Assembly: GCF_026242055.1 (NCBI RefSeq) | Contig: NZ_JAPJDL010000027.1 | Location: 61,952-125,951, forward strand | From: Lentzea sp. NEAU-D7 | GTDB lineage: Bacteria; Actinomycetota; Actinomycetes; Mycobacteriales; Pseudonocardiaceae | DNA length: 64,000 nt | Direction of reading: 5' to 3' | Shown here: piece after piece, positions 40,435 to 51,480 of the stretch | Layout: each line of letters begins with the position of its first letter | How positions within the stretch are numbered: position 1 is the first letter of the stretch | Program-made: the position numbers and the translations under genes | The notes under the pieces: model-generated | What the model was told of the DNA's origin: nothing | Seen by the model: the letters and a program-made list of their open reading frames with translations, nothing else | Databases searched by the model: none

Positions 40435-41981
40435 TTCTTCTTGTCGTCCCCGTCGAACTTGAACTTCGACGGGTCGAAGCCGGGCGGGAGCTCGTTCATG
40501 CCGCCGCCGAGCTTCGACAGGTCGGGCATCCCGCCGGGCGGCATGCCGGGCATGCCGCCGGGGAACATCCCGGGCGGGAAGCCGCCCTTGACCTTGGGAG
40601 GCGTCGGGCCGCGTCCGCCCTTGCCCTTCTTCCCCTTCTTGCCCTTGCGGGTCTTGCTGCCGCCACCGCCGCCGAAGCCCATCCGGCCGGCCATCGACGC
40701 CATCATCTTGCGGGCCTCGAAGAAGCGGTTGACCAGGTCGTTGACGTCGCTGACCTTGACGCCCGAGCCGTTCGCGATGCGCAGCCGGCGGGAGCCGTTG
40801 ATGATCTTGGGGTCGTCGCGCTCGGCCGGGGTCATGCCGCGGATGATCGCCTGGATGCGGTCGAGGTGCTTCTCGTCCAGCATGCCGAGCTGGTCCTTCA
40901 TCTGCCCGGCGCCGGGCAGCATGCCGAGCAGGTTCGCGATCGGGCCCATCTTGCGGATCGCGAGCATCTGCTCGAGGAAGTCCTCCAGCGTCAACTGACC
41001 GGAGTGCAGCTTCGCCGCGGCCTTCTCGGCCTGGTCCTGGTCGAAGTGCTGCTCGGCCTGCTCGATCAGGGTGAGGACGTCACCCATGCCGAGGATGCGC
41101 GACGCCATCCGGTCCGGGTGGAAGACGTCGAAGTCCTCGAGCTTCTCACCGTTGGACGCGAAGAGGATCGGCTGGCCGGTGACCTCGCGGACCGACAGCG
41201 CGGCACCACCGCGGGCGTCGCCGTCGAGCTTGGTGAGCACGACACCGGTGAAGCCGACGCCGTCGCGGAACGCCGTGGCGGTGTTGATCGCGTCCTGACC
41301 GACCATCGCGTCGACCACGAACAGGATCTCGTCCGGGTTGACCGCCGCCCGGATGTCGATGGCCTGCTGCATCATCTCCTCGTCGACGCCGAGCCGGCCG
41401 GCCGTGTCGACGAGGACGATGTCGTGCTGCTTGGCCTTGGCCTCCTCGATGCCGCGGCGCGACACCTCGACGGGGTTGCCCACGCCGTTGCCGGGCTCGG
41501 GGGCGAAGACGGGCACGCCCGCGCGCTCACCGACGACCTGGAGCTGCGTCACCGCGTTCGGGCGCTGCAGGTCGGCGGCGATCAGCAGCGGGGTGTGGCC
41601 CTGGCCCTTGAGCCACTTGGCCAGCTTGCCCGCGAGCGTCGTCTTGCCGGCACCCTGCAGACCCGCCAGCATGATCACCGAGGGCGGGTTCTTCGCGAGG
41701 TTCAGCCTGCGGGTCTCGCCACCGAGGACGTTGACGAGCTCCTCGTTGACGATCTTCACGACCTGCTGCGCCGGGTTCAGCGCCTGGTGGACCTCGGCTC
41801 CCTTGGCGCGTTCCTTCACCTTCGCGATGAAGTTGCGCACAACGGGCAGCGCGACGTCGGCCTCGAGCAGGGCGACCCTGATCTCGCGGGCGGTCGCGTC
41901 GATGTCGGCGTCGCTGAGCCGGCCCTTGCCGCGAAGGCCCTGGAGAACCGTGGTCAGCCGGTCGGAAAGCGTGGAGAACAC
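40431..41981 (-). CDS. ffh: signal recognition particle protein Ffh
   Basis: 516 residues from GTG 41981, giving the normal start FSTLSDRLTTVLQGLRGKGRLSDADID. The N domain precedes the G domain with GLQGAGKTT (107-115) and DTAGRLGVDEE, then the methionine-rich M domain. The C-terminus is a long Lys/Gly and then Gly/Met/Pro-rich tail (after about residue 435), longer than in E. coli but usual in actinobacteria. It targets nascent membrane proteins to FtsY. A Shine-Dalgarno is weak. Confidence 0.97.
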   Translation of the reverse strand: MFSTLSDRLTTVLQGLRGKGRLSDADIDATAREIRVALLEADVALPVVRNFIAKVKERAKGAEVHQALNPAQQVVKIVNEELVNVLGGETRRLNLAKNPPSVIMLAGLQGAGKTTLAGKLAKWLKGQGHTPLLIAADLQRPNAVTQLQVVGERAGVPVFAPEPGNGVGNPVEVSRRGIEEAKAKQHDIVLVDTAGRLGVDEEMMQQAIDIRAAVNPDEILFVVDAMVGQDAINTATAFRDGVGFTGVVLTKLDGDARGGAALSVREVTGQPILFASNGEKLEDFDVFHPDRMASRILGMGDVLTLIEQAEQHFDQDQAEKAAAKLHSGQLTLEDFLEQMLAIRKMGPIANLLGMLPGAGQMKDQLGMLDEKHLDRIQAIIRGMTPAERDDPKIINGSRRLRIANGSGVKVSDVNDLVNRFFEARKMMASMAGRMGFGGGGGSKTRKGKKGKKGKGGRGPTPPKVKGGFPPGMFPGGMPGMPPGGMPDLSKLGGGMNELPPGFDPSKFKFDGDDKKK

Positions 41982-42007
41982 GTCGTCCAGACTAGCTAAC
42001 CGGACGT

Positions 42008-42622
42008 TCACCCGATCCCGTGGCTCGCCAGGGCCTGCAGGAGCACCGGTTCGCGGCGTCCGACCGGAGCAGTGGAGATCTGCGCGAACCGCAGCCCCGC
42101 CGCCACCGCCGCTCCGTCCGCGACCGGGTCGTCGCCGACGTACAGGCACTCCGACGGCTCCACGTCCAGGCGGACGCAGGCGGCGTCGAACGCGCGGGCG
42201 GACGGCTTCGAGACGCCGAGCTCGTAGGACAACGCGAAGGCGTCCACGGACAGCGACTCGCGCGCGAACACCCGCCTGATGTCCCACGAGATGTTGCTCA
42301 GCACCCCGACCTTCAGCTGCCGCGCGGCCTCCAGCGCGGCAGCGGTGTCGGCGTAGGGCAGCCAGAACGCCGGGTTGTGCAGGCGCTGGAACAGCTCGTC
42401 GTCGAAGCTCAGCCCGGCCAGGCGGAACAGGATCCAGTGGGCCGACCGGTTCGCCAGCGCGGTCAGGTCGCGGGCGTCCCACACCGCGCGCTCGGCGGCG
42501 TTCATCCGCGCCAAGTACGGCGCCGGTGCGCGCAGCACCGCGAGGTGCGGCGGCGAGAGCCATCGGTAGGCGGGACGCCCGAAGAGGGTGCCCGCGAAGT
42601 CGAAGAGGACGGCCTTGATCAC
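42008..42622 (-). CDS. HAD-superfamily hydrolase
   Basis: 204 residues from GTG 42622. Motif I is DFAGT (Asp8): the second Asp common in phosphatases is Ala10, as in phosphonatase-type HADs. Motif II lies in VGVLSNIS, motif III in GVSKPSARAF and motif IV in YVGDDPVADGAAV. A helical cap is at about 18-90. It would hydrolyse a phosphorylated or haloacid-like small molecule. It overlaps the kinase gene upstream as GTGA and precedes ffh. Confidence 0.88.
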   Translation of the reverse strand: MIKAVLFDFAGTLFGRPAYRWLSPPHLAVLRAPAPYLARMNAAERAVWDARDLTALANRSAHWILFRLAGLSFDDELFQRLHNPAFWLPYADTAAALEAARQLKVGVLSNISWDIRRVFARESLSVDAFALSYELGVSKPSARAFDAACVRLDVEPSECLYVGDDPVADGAAVAAGLRFAQISTAPVGRREPVLLQALASHGIG

Positions 42623-43179
42623 GACACCATGATGCGCAGACCGCCCGAGGTCCCCGCACGGGTGAGGAGCGTCACGCTGCTGAATCCGAACGGCACCCAG
42701 CCCGCCTCGAACTGCGCGCGCATGGACGAGCCGCGGCGGACGTGGCGTTCGAACGCGTGGGTGCGGACGACGCGCTTGCGGGCGATCTGGCCGTCGAGGG
42801 CCTGGGCCGCCGAGGCGTCCAGCCACAGGAAGTGGCGGGAGCGCCCCGACAGCAGGCCGGCGAGCACCAGCATGAAACGCGTGCCGGGACGGGTGGACGG
42901 CTCGTGCACCACCAGCAGCCCTGTGCAGAACACCGCCGCCCAGAAGACGCGCATCCGATGTGTGAGGTGCACGAACACGCGCCAGTACTTGTACGGCAGC
43001 GGTACGCGCGGCTCCAGCCACGAGCGCACCTGGTCCGAGTCCAGCACGGTGACCGGCTCGTCCGCGTCGAGGCGGTTGAGCAGGGTCGTCTTGCCCGCGC
43101 CGGGGATTCCGGCGAGGACTACGAGCGAGCGCGGCGGCACTCGGACGACTGCGGTCTGCGTGTTCAACACGGCGGTCAT
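42619..43179 (-). CDS. P-loop kinase-like protein
   Basis: 186 residues. Walker A is GIPGAGKT (24-31), then a short LDSDQVR and a lid with FERHVRRG. It resembles the zeta-toxin/chloramphenicol-phosphotransferase-like group of small-molecule kinases (AAA_33). It is coupled to the HAD hydrolase by a 4-bp overlap, so a kinase-phosphatase pair acting on related metabolites is possible. No antitoxin gene is near, so a toxin role is not supported. Confidence 0.85.
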   Translation of the reverse strand: MTAVLNTQTAVVRVPPRSLVVLAGIPGAGKTTLLNRLDADEPVTVLDSDQVRSWLEPRVPLPYKYWRVFVHLTHRMRVFWAAVFCTGLLVVHEPSTRPGTRFMLVLAGLLSGRSRHFLWLDASAAQALDGQIARKRVVRTHAFERHVRRGSSMRAQFEAGWVPFGFSSVTLLTRAGTSGGLRIMVS

Positions 43180-43248
43180 GTCCTAGAAGACGTTTCGACC
43201 ATCCCTCTCGTTCAGTTTGGGCCGATTTCCACCGAAATGCACGGGGTT

Positions 43249-44259
43249 CTACCGCCAGACCACGGCGCGGTGGGTGCCGTCGGCGAACGCCGCCACGCCG
43301 ATGACCTGCCCGACCTCGCTCAGGCCGGTCACGGAGTGACGTGCGGCACCGGACAGCGCCGGCAGCACCGTTCGCGTGCCGCCCATGTCCCAGGTCGCCG
43401 CCGACGTGCCGACCGTGCCCGCGACCACGCCGGAGTTGTTCACCTCGGCGGCACTCGACGGTGCGGGCGCCAGCGTCTCGACCGCGCCGGTGAAGTGGTC
43501 CCACCGGGTCGCCTGCGACGAGACGTCTCCGACCGCGAAGCCGTTGTCGCTGATGTCGGACGGCCGCGCGGCGAGGCCGAGCTGCGTCTTGCCCGCGCGC
43601 AGCCACAGCACGCCGCCGGTGCTCGCCGTGCCGACCGCGTCGCCGAGCTGGTTCACCCCGGCGACCGCGCCCGCGTCGAGCACGGTCCGCACGCCCGACG
43701 CGTTCCACCGGACCACGTCGCCGCCGGTCTTGCCGACCACCCAGTTGCCGTTGGTGACGTGGAGCCCGCTGCCCGCGCCGAGGACAGTCACCTCGCCGAA
43801 CGAGGTCCACAGCACCGCCTGGCTCACGCCGTTGATCGTCGCGGCACCCGTGACGGTGCCGGAGTCGTTGACGTCGTACGCGACGGAACTCGTCGCACCG
43901 GCCACCGCGAGCTGCACGAGCGCACCGGAGGGCAGCCACTTCACGGCCTGCGCCTGGCCCGCGGCGTTCACCGCGTAACCGACGACGACGTTGTCACGGT
44001 TGATGGCCGCGGCCCACGAGTCGGACCCGAAGTCGGCGAGCTTCGTGATGCCGTCCCACCGGTCCCACCGCACGGCGTGCTGCGCGGTGCCGGCGCCGTA
44101 GGAGACACCGGCGATCGTGCCGGAGTCGTTGATGTCGGCCGCGGCGCTGCGAAGATCACCCGGCAACGTGCCCAGGTCCTCCACGGCGAGTGGAGCGGCG
44201 TGTGCGGTGACGGGAACGACCAGGGCCGCGACGAGGGCGGCCACCATGGCGATTCTCAA
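43249..44259 (-). CDS. secreted HAF-repeat beta-propeller-like protein
   Basis: 336 residues. A signal peptide (about 1-22, AHAAP cleavage) is followed by repeated units of about 40 residues with the pattern DINDSGTIAG..GxAxHAVRW (residues about 28-336), the HAF repeat. Recurring elements are AINRDNVVVGY, DVNDSGTVTG, GVNQLGDAVG, DISDNGFAVG and VNNSGVVAG. Such repeats probably fold as a beta-propeller outside the cell. The function is unknown. Confidence 0.88.
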   Translation of the reverse strand: MRIAMVAALVAALVVPVTAHAAPLAVEDLGTLPGDLRSAAADINDSGTIAGVSYGAGTAQHAVRWDRWDGITKLADFGSDSWAAAINRDNVVVGYAVNAAGQAQAVKWLPSGALVQLAVAGATSSVAYDVNDSGTVTGAATINGVSQAVLWTSFGEVTVLGAGSGLHVTNGNWVVGKTGGDVVRWNASGVRTVLDAGAVAGVNQLGDAVGTASTGGVLWLRAGKTQLGLAARPSDISDNGFAVGDVSSQATRWDHFTGAVETLAPAPSSAAEVNNSGVVAGTVGTSAATWDMGGTRTVLPALSGAARHSVTGLSEVGQVIGVAAFADGTHRAVVWR

Positions 44260-44537
44260 GTTCTTCCTCCCCAGTCAGAACAACGAGAAACTCGACCATG
44301 CCCAGGTTCGACGGAGGTTGTCCAGGAACCTGTCTCGTTGTCGGACAAGAGGAATCGGCGGTGGTGCGGGTGCCCGGTACCTCCCCCGGCGCCGTCACCG
44401 CGCACCACCGCCTCTGCCCGTCCGGGAAGCGGTCCACCCCTCGAGGACGCTTTCCGGACACCACGAACACTGCCGGGTTCCGGCGGCGCGCAGGAGCGTG
44501 AGCACCCGGAGAGGTTGTGCGTAGAGCTACTCAACCT

Positions 44538-46862
44538 CTACCTGGCGGCGTCGAGCACCGCCCGTTCGATCCGGCGCCGGTCGAGGTCCTCGCCCGCGAT
44601 GCTGAACGAGTCGACGACCGTCGCTCCCAGTGTGGACACGCGCGCCCACTGCACGTCCGCGCCGCACTGCTCCAGCGCACCCGCGACGCGGTGCAGCAGC
44701 CCGATCCGGTCGGCGGCGCGCAGTTCGAGCACCACCGCGCCGGTCGCCTCGTCGTCGAACCACAGCACCTTCGCGGGCGGCGGGTCGACCGGCGGGCCGC
44801 CGTAGTCGCGTTCCTTCGCGGTGAGCTTGTCGGCCAGCGACAACGACCCCTCGATCGCCCTGGAGAGCTGTTCGCGCAACAGGGTGGCGTCGGGCAGCGA
44901 GCCGAACCGCGGTGACACCGTGAACGCGTCCACCGTCGCGCCACCGTGTGCGCGCAACGTCGCCGCGTGGACCTCCAACGAGTTCAGCGCGAGCACACCG
45001 GCGGCTTTGGACAGCAGGCCCGGCCGGTCCGGCGCGATCACCGTCACGACCGCCGCGTGGTCCTGCTTCTCCAGCAGCACGTCCGGTTTTCCCGACGCCG
45101 CGACGCGTTCCGCCATCGCCACGTGCACGGGGTCGAGCGGTTCCGGCTTGGGCAGCGCGTCCCCCGCCATCGCCGTGCGGCAGCGGGTGACCAGGTCGGT
45201 CATCAGCGCGGCCTTCCAGTCCGTCCACACTCCCGGCCCGGTCGCCATGGAGTCCGACTCCGCCAGCGCGTGCAGCAGCTCCAGCAGGATCGCGTCGCCG
45301 CCGAGCGTCTCCACCACCCGGTGCACGGTCGCCTCGTCCTCGACGTCGCGGCGGGTCGCGGTGTGCGGCAGCAACAGGTGGTGCCGCACCATCGCCGACA
45401 ACGTCTCGACGTCCTGCGGCCACAGCCCGATGCGCTCCCCGATCTGGGTCGCCAGCGCGGCCCCGACCTCGGAGTGGTCCTGCTGCCGGCCCTTGCCGAT
45501 GTCGTGGATCAGCGCGCCCAGCAGCAACAGGTCGGGCCTCGCCACCGTCGTCGCGAGGCGGGCCGCGTGGGCGACCGTCTGCACGAGGTGCCGGTCGACC
45601 GTCCACATGTGCGCGGCGTCGCGCGGCGGCAGGTCCCGCACCGCGCCCCACTCGGGGAACAGCCGGCCCCACAACCCCGTGCGGTCCAACGCCTCCACGA
45701 CGTCCACGAGCCCGCTTCCGCTGCCCAGCAACGCCAGCAGCTCCTCGCGGGCCTCGCGCGGCCACGGCTGGCGCAGCTCCGGCGCCGAGTCCGCGAGCCG
45801 CGTCAGCGTTCCCGCCGCGATCGGGTGCTTGCTGCGAGCAGCCGCCGTCGCGACTCGCAACAACAACGCCGGATCGCGGCTGGGAATCGCGTCACGAGCG
45901 AGCGAGACCTCGGAACCGTGCAGCACAACGCCTTCGTCCAGCGGCCTGCGCGGCGGTTGCCCGCGGAGGAACGCTCCGAGCCCGCGCTTCGGCGCGGCGG
46001 CGCGAGCGCCCCGCATGGCCACGTCGAACGCGTAGACGACCGTCCGTGCGGCGGAGGAGAGGGAACGGGCCAGTGCGAACCGGTCCGCCAGCCCCAGGGC
46101 CGAGGCCACCTCGTCACCGTCCTGCGCCCGCAGCACGTCACGGGGTTTCCTCGCCACCCGGCGGAGCTCGGTGCGCACGTCCAGCAGCAACCGGCGTGCC
46201 TCGTCGACGTCGGCGGACGGCCGGTCGACCAGCTGCGCGAGCGACAGCGCGTCCAGCATCGTGAGGTCCCGCAGTCCCCCGCGGCCGTGCTTCAGGTCGG
46301 GTTCGACGCGGTGCGCGATCTCGCCGCCGCGCGCCCAGCGCTTCTGCGACGACTCGGCCATCTCGTCCAGCCGGTTGCGGACGTTGCCGCGCCACGCCTG
46401 CTTCGCGCCTTCGGCGAGCTTCTGGGTGACCTCGGGATCACCCGCGATGTGCCGGATGTCCAGCAGCCCCAGCGCGGTTCTCAGGTCACCGGCGGCGACC
46501 CTCAAAGCTTCCCCCACGGTGCGCACCGAGTGGTCGAGCCCGATGCCGGAGTTCCACAGTGGATACCAGAGCTTCTCGGCGATCTCGTCGACGTTCTTGA
46601 CGCCGTTGTGCACCAGGACCAGATCGAGGTCGGAATAGGGCACGAGCTCACGCCGCCCCAGCCCGCCGACCGCCACGAGCGCGATACCCGGTCCGGATAT
46701 CCCCGCTCCCCCCGCATGTTTGGTCAGCCAGAACTCGTGCAGGTCCACGAGTGCCTCGCGCAGCGGTTCGGCGGCCAAGCGACGACGACCTGGCGCGAGC
46801 AGCCTTTCGCGTGCTCGCACCAGGTCGTCAGCCGTGACGACGGCCGTTTCGTTGTTCTCCAC
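44538..46862 (-). CDS. glnD: PII uridylyl/adenylyltransferase GlnD
   Basis: 774 residues. The nucleotidyltransferase site is GGLGRRELVPYSDLDLVLVH (Asp78, Asp80), the HD hydrolase domain carries LIHDIGKGRQQDHSEVG, and two ACT domains at the C-terminus sense glutamine. It modifies GlnK. In Streptomyces this enzyme adenylylates rather than uridylylates PII, and the same is likely here. It is 18 bp after glnK in the amtB-glnK-glnD operon. Confidence 0.96.
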   Translation of the reverse strand: MENNETAVVTADDLVRARERLLAPGRRRLAAEPLREALVDLHEFWLTKHAGGAGISGPGIALVAVGGLGRRELVPYSDLDLVLVHNGVKNVDEIAEKLWYPLWNSGIGLDHSVRTVGEALRVAAGDLRTALGLLDIRHIAGDPEVTQKLAEGAKQAWRGNVRNRLDEMAESSQKRWARGGEIAHRVEPDLKHGRGGLRDLTMLDALSLAQLVDRPSADVDEARRLLLDVRTELRRVARKPRDVLRAQDGDEVASALGLADRFALARSLSSAARTVVYAFDVAMRGARAAAPKRGLGAFLRGQPPRRPLDEGVVLHGSEVSLARDAIPSRDPALLLRVATAAARSKHPIAAGTLTRLADSAPELRQPWPREAREELLALLGSGSGLVDVVEALDRTGLWGRLFPEWGAVRDLPPRDAAHMWTVDRHLVQTVAHAARLATTVARPDLLLLGALIHDIGKGRQQDHSEVGAALATQIGERIGLWPQDVETLSAMVRHHLLLPHTATRRDVEDEATVHRVVETLGGDAILLELLHALAESDSMATGPGVWTDWKAALMTDLVTRCRTAMAGDALPKPEPLDPVHVAMAERVAASGKPDVLLEKQDHAAVVTVIAPDRPGLLSKAAGVLALNSLEVHAATLRAHGGATVDAFTVSPRFGSLPDATLLREQLSRAIEGSLSLADKLTAKERDYGGPPVDPPPAKVLWFDDEATGAVVLELRAADRIGLLHRVAGALEQCGADVQWARVSTLGATVVDSFSIAGEDLDRRRIERAVLDAAR

Positions 46863-46880
46863 GGGCCGTCTCCTAGATTG

Positions 46881-47215
46881 TTAAAGCGCATCCGATCCAC
46901 GTTCGCCCGTGCGCACGCGCACGACCGTGTCGACCGAAGTGACCCACACCTTGCCGTCACCGATCTTGCCGGTGCGGGCGGCCTCGACCACCGCTTCCAG
47001 CACCTTCTCGACGGCGGTGTCGTCGATGACGACCTCGATCTTGATCTTGGGCACGAAGTCCACCGAGTACTCCGCACCGCGGTAGACCTCGGTGTGGCCC
47101 TTCTGGCGCCCGTAGCCCTGCACTTCACTGACCGTCATGCCCAGCACCCCGAGCTGTTCGAGGGCGCCCTTCACGTCGTCCAGGGTGAACGGCTTGATGA
47201 TCGCGGTGACCAGCT

Positions 47216-47219
<4 letters not shown>
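46881..47219 (-). CDS. glnK: nitrogen-regulatory PII protein GlnK
   Basis: 112 residues, usual length. T-loop Tyr51 (EVYRGAEYSVDF) is the modification site. The B-loop (TGKIGDGKVWV) and C-loop region (VVRVRTGERG) are complete. It binds ATP, ADP and 2-oxoglutarate and blocks AmtB when nitrogen is ample. It overlaps the amtB stop by 4 bp (ATGA). Confidence 0.98.
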
Positions 47220-48559
<1,340 letters not shown>

Positions 48560-48605
48560 TTCGACCTCCACTGCACGTCGGTTGCAGGGAGCATCGAGAT
48601 GTCCT

Positions 48606-48643
48606 GTTTCACGCACTTACGTGGAACGTTTCGCGGAGGTGAA
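48606..48643 (-). promoter_or_regulatory. GlnR-type operator upstream of amtB
   Basis: Read towards amtB the region gives TTCAC-n6-GAAAC-n6-CGTAA-n6-GAAAC (48643 to 48606). The known actinomycete GlnR consensus is gTnAC-n6-GaAAC, repeated. Both GAAAC half sites are perfect with correct 17-bp separation; the third element is degenerate. It ends 46 bp before the amtB start. Confidence 0.75.
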
Positions 48644-48792
48644 CTGTGGGGCCGACGTTGTTACGTCCGCGTTTCGCGCCGTTCACGGCCTCGATTCGGC
48701 CACCTCACCGCGGCGAAACGGTCACGAGACGTAGCGCGGGGTTCCTGCTTTCCGGGGACGCGGGACGCCTCGGCCGAGGTCTTCGTGACACC

Positions 48793-48826
48793 GTGATGCC
48801 CCCGGCGCGAACACCGGGGGCATCAC
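48793..48826. terminator. terminator hairpin downstream of the aminopeptidase gene
   Basis: GTGATGCCCCCGG (48793-48805) and CCGGGGGCATCAC (48814-48826) form a perfect 13-bp stem with an 8-nt loop, 12 bp after the stop of the leftward aminopeptidase gene. Confidence 0.85.
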
Positions 48827-48838
48827 TGCTGACGAACG

Positions 48839-50374
48839 TCAGCGAACCGAGAACGGGCCCACCGGGATCCGCGGCTTCGCGGACATGATGGACGCCTCAG
48901 CCGGCGGCTCGACAGCGGCGCACGAGGTGCCGTTGCGCGGCAGCTTCAGCGAGACCAGGTACTCGTTGTTGATCTTCAGCGTGCACTCGCTGCGGTCGTA
49001 GACGCCGTGGCCCCAGCCTTCGTAGGTCATGAAGACGGTGGTGTCACGGGACTGGCGGTGTGCGTTGACCGCCCACTCGTACGCCGTCGCCGGGTCGTGC
49101 TTGGCGTTGGTGAGCAGGATCTTCGGCGCGTTCTTGATCTTCAGCGTGCGCTGCGGGTTCGTGGCCTTCGGGAACCCGGCGCAGCCCATCATCGCGCCGT
49201 GGCCGAGCGAGGAGCCGCGCGTGTTCGGCGCGATGCGGTACTCCGACTTCACCAGCGACTGGTACTCGCCCCACGAGCTGACGCGGAGGTTGTAGTCGTT
49301 GCAGAAGATGCCCGGGAACGGGTTCGGGAACGTCTCCTCGGCCGCGAAGGCCGAGAAGGCCGCCTTCGGCGCCTGAGTGCCGTCGATGATCTGCTTGATC
49401 TGGTCGGCGAACGACTTCCAGCTGGGGCCGTAGGCCATGCTGACCACGCCACCACCGAGGTCCTCCGGCGTCAGCTTGGCGGCCGGGTCCCACGGTGCGG
49501 GCACCTCACCGCGCTCCGCCTTCGCCAGCAGGTCCTTCCAGATCTTGCGGAGGTCCTGGCCGTGGAACGGCGACGACGCCGAGCGGTCGTTCCACTTGAC
49601 CCACTCGTTGAACGAGTCCTCGGCGGTGCGCGCCTCGGAGTCGAGGAACTGCTTCGTGCCGAGGCTGTGGTCCATGTTGGAGTCGATGATCATGGCGCGG
49701 ATGTTCTTGCCGAACTTCTCCGCGTAGTGCTGGCCCATGATCGTGCCGTACGAGATGCCGTAGTAGTTGATCTTCTTCTCCCCCAGCGCACGCCGGATGG
49801 AGTCGATGTCCTGCGCCACCTCGGCGGTGGAGGCGTTGTCGAAGATGGCGCCGGACTGCTTGCGGCAGTCCTCGCGCAGCGCCTTGTTGTAGGTGACCAG
49901 GGCGTCGAACTCGGCCCTGGTCTTGGGGTGGACCGACGGCTGCTTCTGCAGCATCTCCGCCGAGCACTTGATCGGCGCGCTGCGCGCGACGCCACGCGGG
50001 TCGAACCCGATGACGTCGAACTTGTCGACGATCTCCTTGCTGAAGTAGCGGTCGGCGCCGAACGAGAAGTCGACACCCGACCCACCCGGCCCGCCGGGGT
50101 TGATCACCATCGCGCCGATGCGCTGGGACGGGTCGTTCGCCTTGCGGCGCGACACGGCCAGCTGGAACTTCTCACCGTTCGGCTTGGCGTAGTCGATCGG
50201 CAGTTCGAGGAAGCCGCACTCGACCGTCGGCATCTCCTCGCACGGCTTCCAGTCGACCGCGCCGACGTTGAACTCCGGCTGCCCTTCCGGAGCCGCGGTC
50301 GCGACCTGACTCGCACCTAGTACCAATGCAGAACTCGCGATCGCGGCGCCGAAGACGCGCACCATCGGTTGCAT
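48839..50374 (-). CDS. secreted tripeptidyl aminopeptidase (alpha/beta-hydrolase, S33)
   Basis: 511 residues from ATG 50374, preceded by AGGGAGGAATTCC. A signal peptide (about 1-28, VATAAPEG) precedes the hydrolase fold: oxyanion-hole NPGGPGGSG (92-100), nucleophile Ser208 in GISYG, Asp in TNAKHDPAT and His in GWGHGVY. The C-terminal TAP-like domain is recognisable. It resembles Streptomyces Tap/SlpD-type mycelial peptidases that release N-terminal tripeptides. It is not part of the purine operon. Confidence 0.93.
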   Translation of the reverse strand: MQPMVRVFGAAIASSALVLGASQVATAAPEGQPEFNVGAVDWKPCEEMPTVECGFLELPIDYAKPNGEKFQLAVSRRKANDPSQRIGAMVINPGGPGGSGVDFSFGADRYFSKEIVDKFDVIGFDPRGVARSAPIKCSAEMLQKQPSVHPKTRAEFDALVTYNKALREDCRKQSGAIFDNASTAEVAQDIDSIRRALGEKKINYYGISYGTIMGQHYAEKFGKNIRAMIIDSNMDHSLGTKQFLDSEARTAEDSFNEWVKWNDRSASSPFHGQDLRKIWKDLLAKAERGEVPAPWDPAAKLTPEDLGGGVVSMAYGPSWKSFADQIKQIIDGTQAPKAAFSAFAAEETFPNPFPGIFCNDYNLRVSSWGEYQSLVKSEYRIAPNTRGSSLGHGAMMGCAGFPKATNPQRTLKIKNAPKILLTNAKHDPATAYEWAVNAHRQSRDTTVFMTYEGWGHGVYDRSECTLKINNEYLVSLKLPRNGTSCAAVEPPAEASIMSAKPRIPVGPFSVR

Positions 50375-50487
50375 GGAATTCCTCCCTAGATCCCCGATCT
50401 TGCGAGAGGAACGCTTCCACCGATCGTGTGACGCAGACAACCAACCTAGGTAGGGATGAGAATCAGACCGTGGTCGTACAACCACCG

Positions 50488-51480
50488 TCAGTTAGTCGTT
50501 TTGGCCCACATCGTCTGAAGGTGTGATACGCCGTCGCTCGTAAGGGTGCCGAAGACTCGAAGGCGTGCCATTCCGCCGTCCGGATAGATGTCGAGGCGGA
50601 CGGCCGTAGCCTCGGTCGCGTCCACGACGAACCGGTGCCGCGTGTCGGGCTGCAGCCGGGTGCGCGGCAGCAGGTCGAACCAGGCGTCGGGGTCGCTGCG
50701 CTCGTCGCAGCCGCGCACGGACGCCCAGCCGGGCGCGTTGCCCTTGAAGTGGCTTGTGTCGAGCTCCACGAGCTGCACGACACCGGGAGCGGCGAGCCGG
50801 AGCGACACCCAGTCGTTGCCGTCGTCACGGCGGCGCGCGGTCTCCCAGCCCTCGCCCATGACCGTGGCCTGACCAGGGGCGATGAGGTTGTTCGGCGAGC
50901 TGTAGAACATGTTGCTGCAGCCGGTGACGACGGCGCCGTTCTCCAGCGCGGCGAGGTCGATGCCACCCACGAGCAGACGCGGGTCGGCGAGCGGTTCGCC
51001 GTGCACGCGCAAGCGAGCCACACCGCCGTCCGGGTCGATGGTCAGCCGTACGTGCGTGACGCGGCGTCCTTCGGTGACGTCGAAGAAGTGCTTCTCGTCG
51101 CCCTTCAGCGCGCTGCGTTCGACGAGCGGGAACCACTCGGTGATCTCGTCGGCGGACGGGTAGCCGTCGACCTGCGCACCCTCGACCCAGCAGAACGGCG
51201 GGTAGTTGCCCTTGAAGAACGCCGTGTCGACGACGACCCCGCGCACGACACCGGGCATGCCGAGCCTGACCACCGCCTGGTCCACGCCGGCCTCACGGCG
51301 GCGGCGGGTCTCCCAGCCGTCGTACACCTGGCCTTTGTGACCGAAGGTGTAGGTCTGGTAGACCGGCTCGGCGGGCTTGATCAGGTTCTCCCGCTCGGCG
51401 AACAGCTCGTCGTTCGCCCACACCACACCACCACCGACCGCGCGCGAGGCGAGATCGGGCAGCCGGGTCCACTCGGTCAT
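50488..51480 (-). CDS. alc: allantoicase
   Basis: 330 residues from ATG 51480, overlapping the allB stop as ATGA. It hydrolyses allantoate to ureidoglycolate and urea. Two homologous jelly-roll allantoicase repeats are visible (about 15-160 and 180-325), each with GWETRRRR / GWETARRR and FFKGNYPP / HFKGNAPG. It is the last gene of the hyi-glxR-gcl-glxK-allB-alc operon. Ureidoglycolate lyase, the next step, is not in the window. Confidence 0.95.
   Translation of the reverse strand: MTEWTRLPDLASRAVGGGVVWANDELFAERENLIKPAEPVYQTYTFGHKGQVYDGWETRRRREAGVDQAVVRLGMPGVVRGVVVDTAFFKGNYPPFCWVEGAQVDGYPSADEITEWFPLVERSALKGDEKHFFDVTEGRRVTHVRLTIDPDGGVARLRVHGEPLADPRLLVGGIDLAALENGAVVTGCSNMFYSSPNNLIAPGQATVMGEGWETARRRDDGNDWVSLRLAAPGVVQLVELDTSHFKGNAPGWASVRGCDERSDPDAWFDLLPRTRLQPDTRHRFVVDATEATAVRLDIYPDGGMARLRVFGTLTSDGVSHLQTMWAKTTN

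Noticed and set aside
42619..43179. The P-loop kinase as a zeta-type toxin
   Set aside because: There is no antitoxin gene beside it and it is coupled to a hydrolase gene instead; only the general fold is shared.
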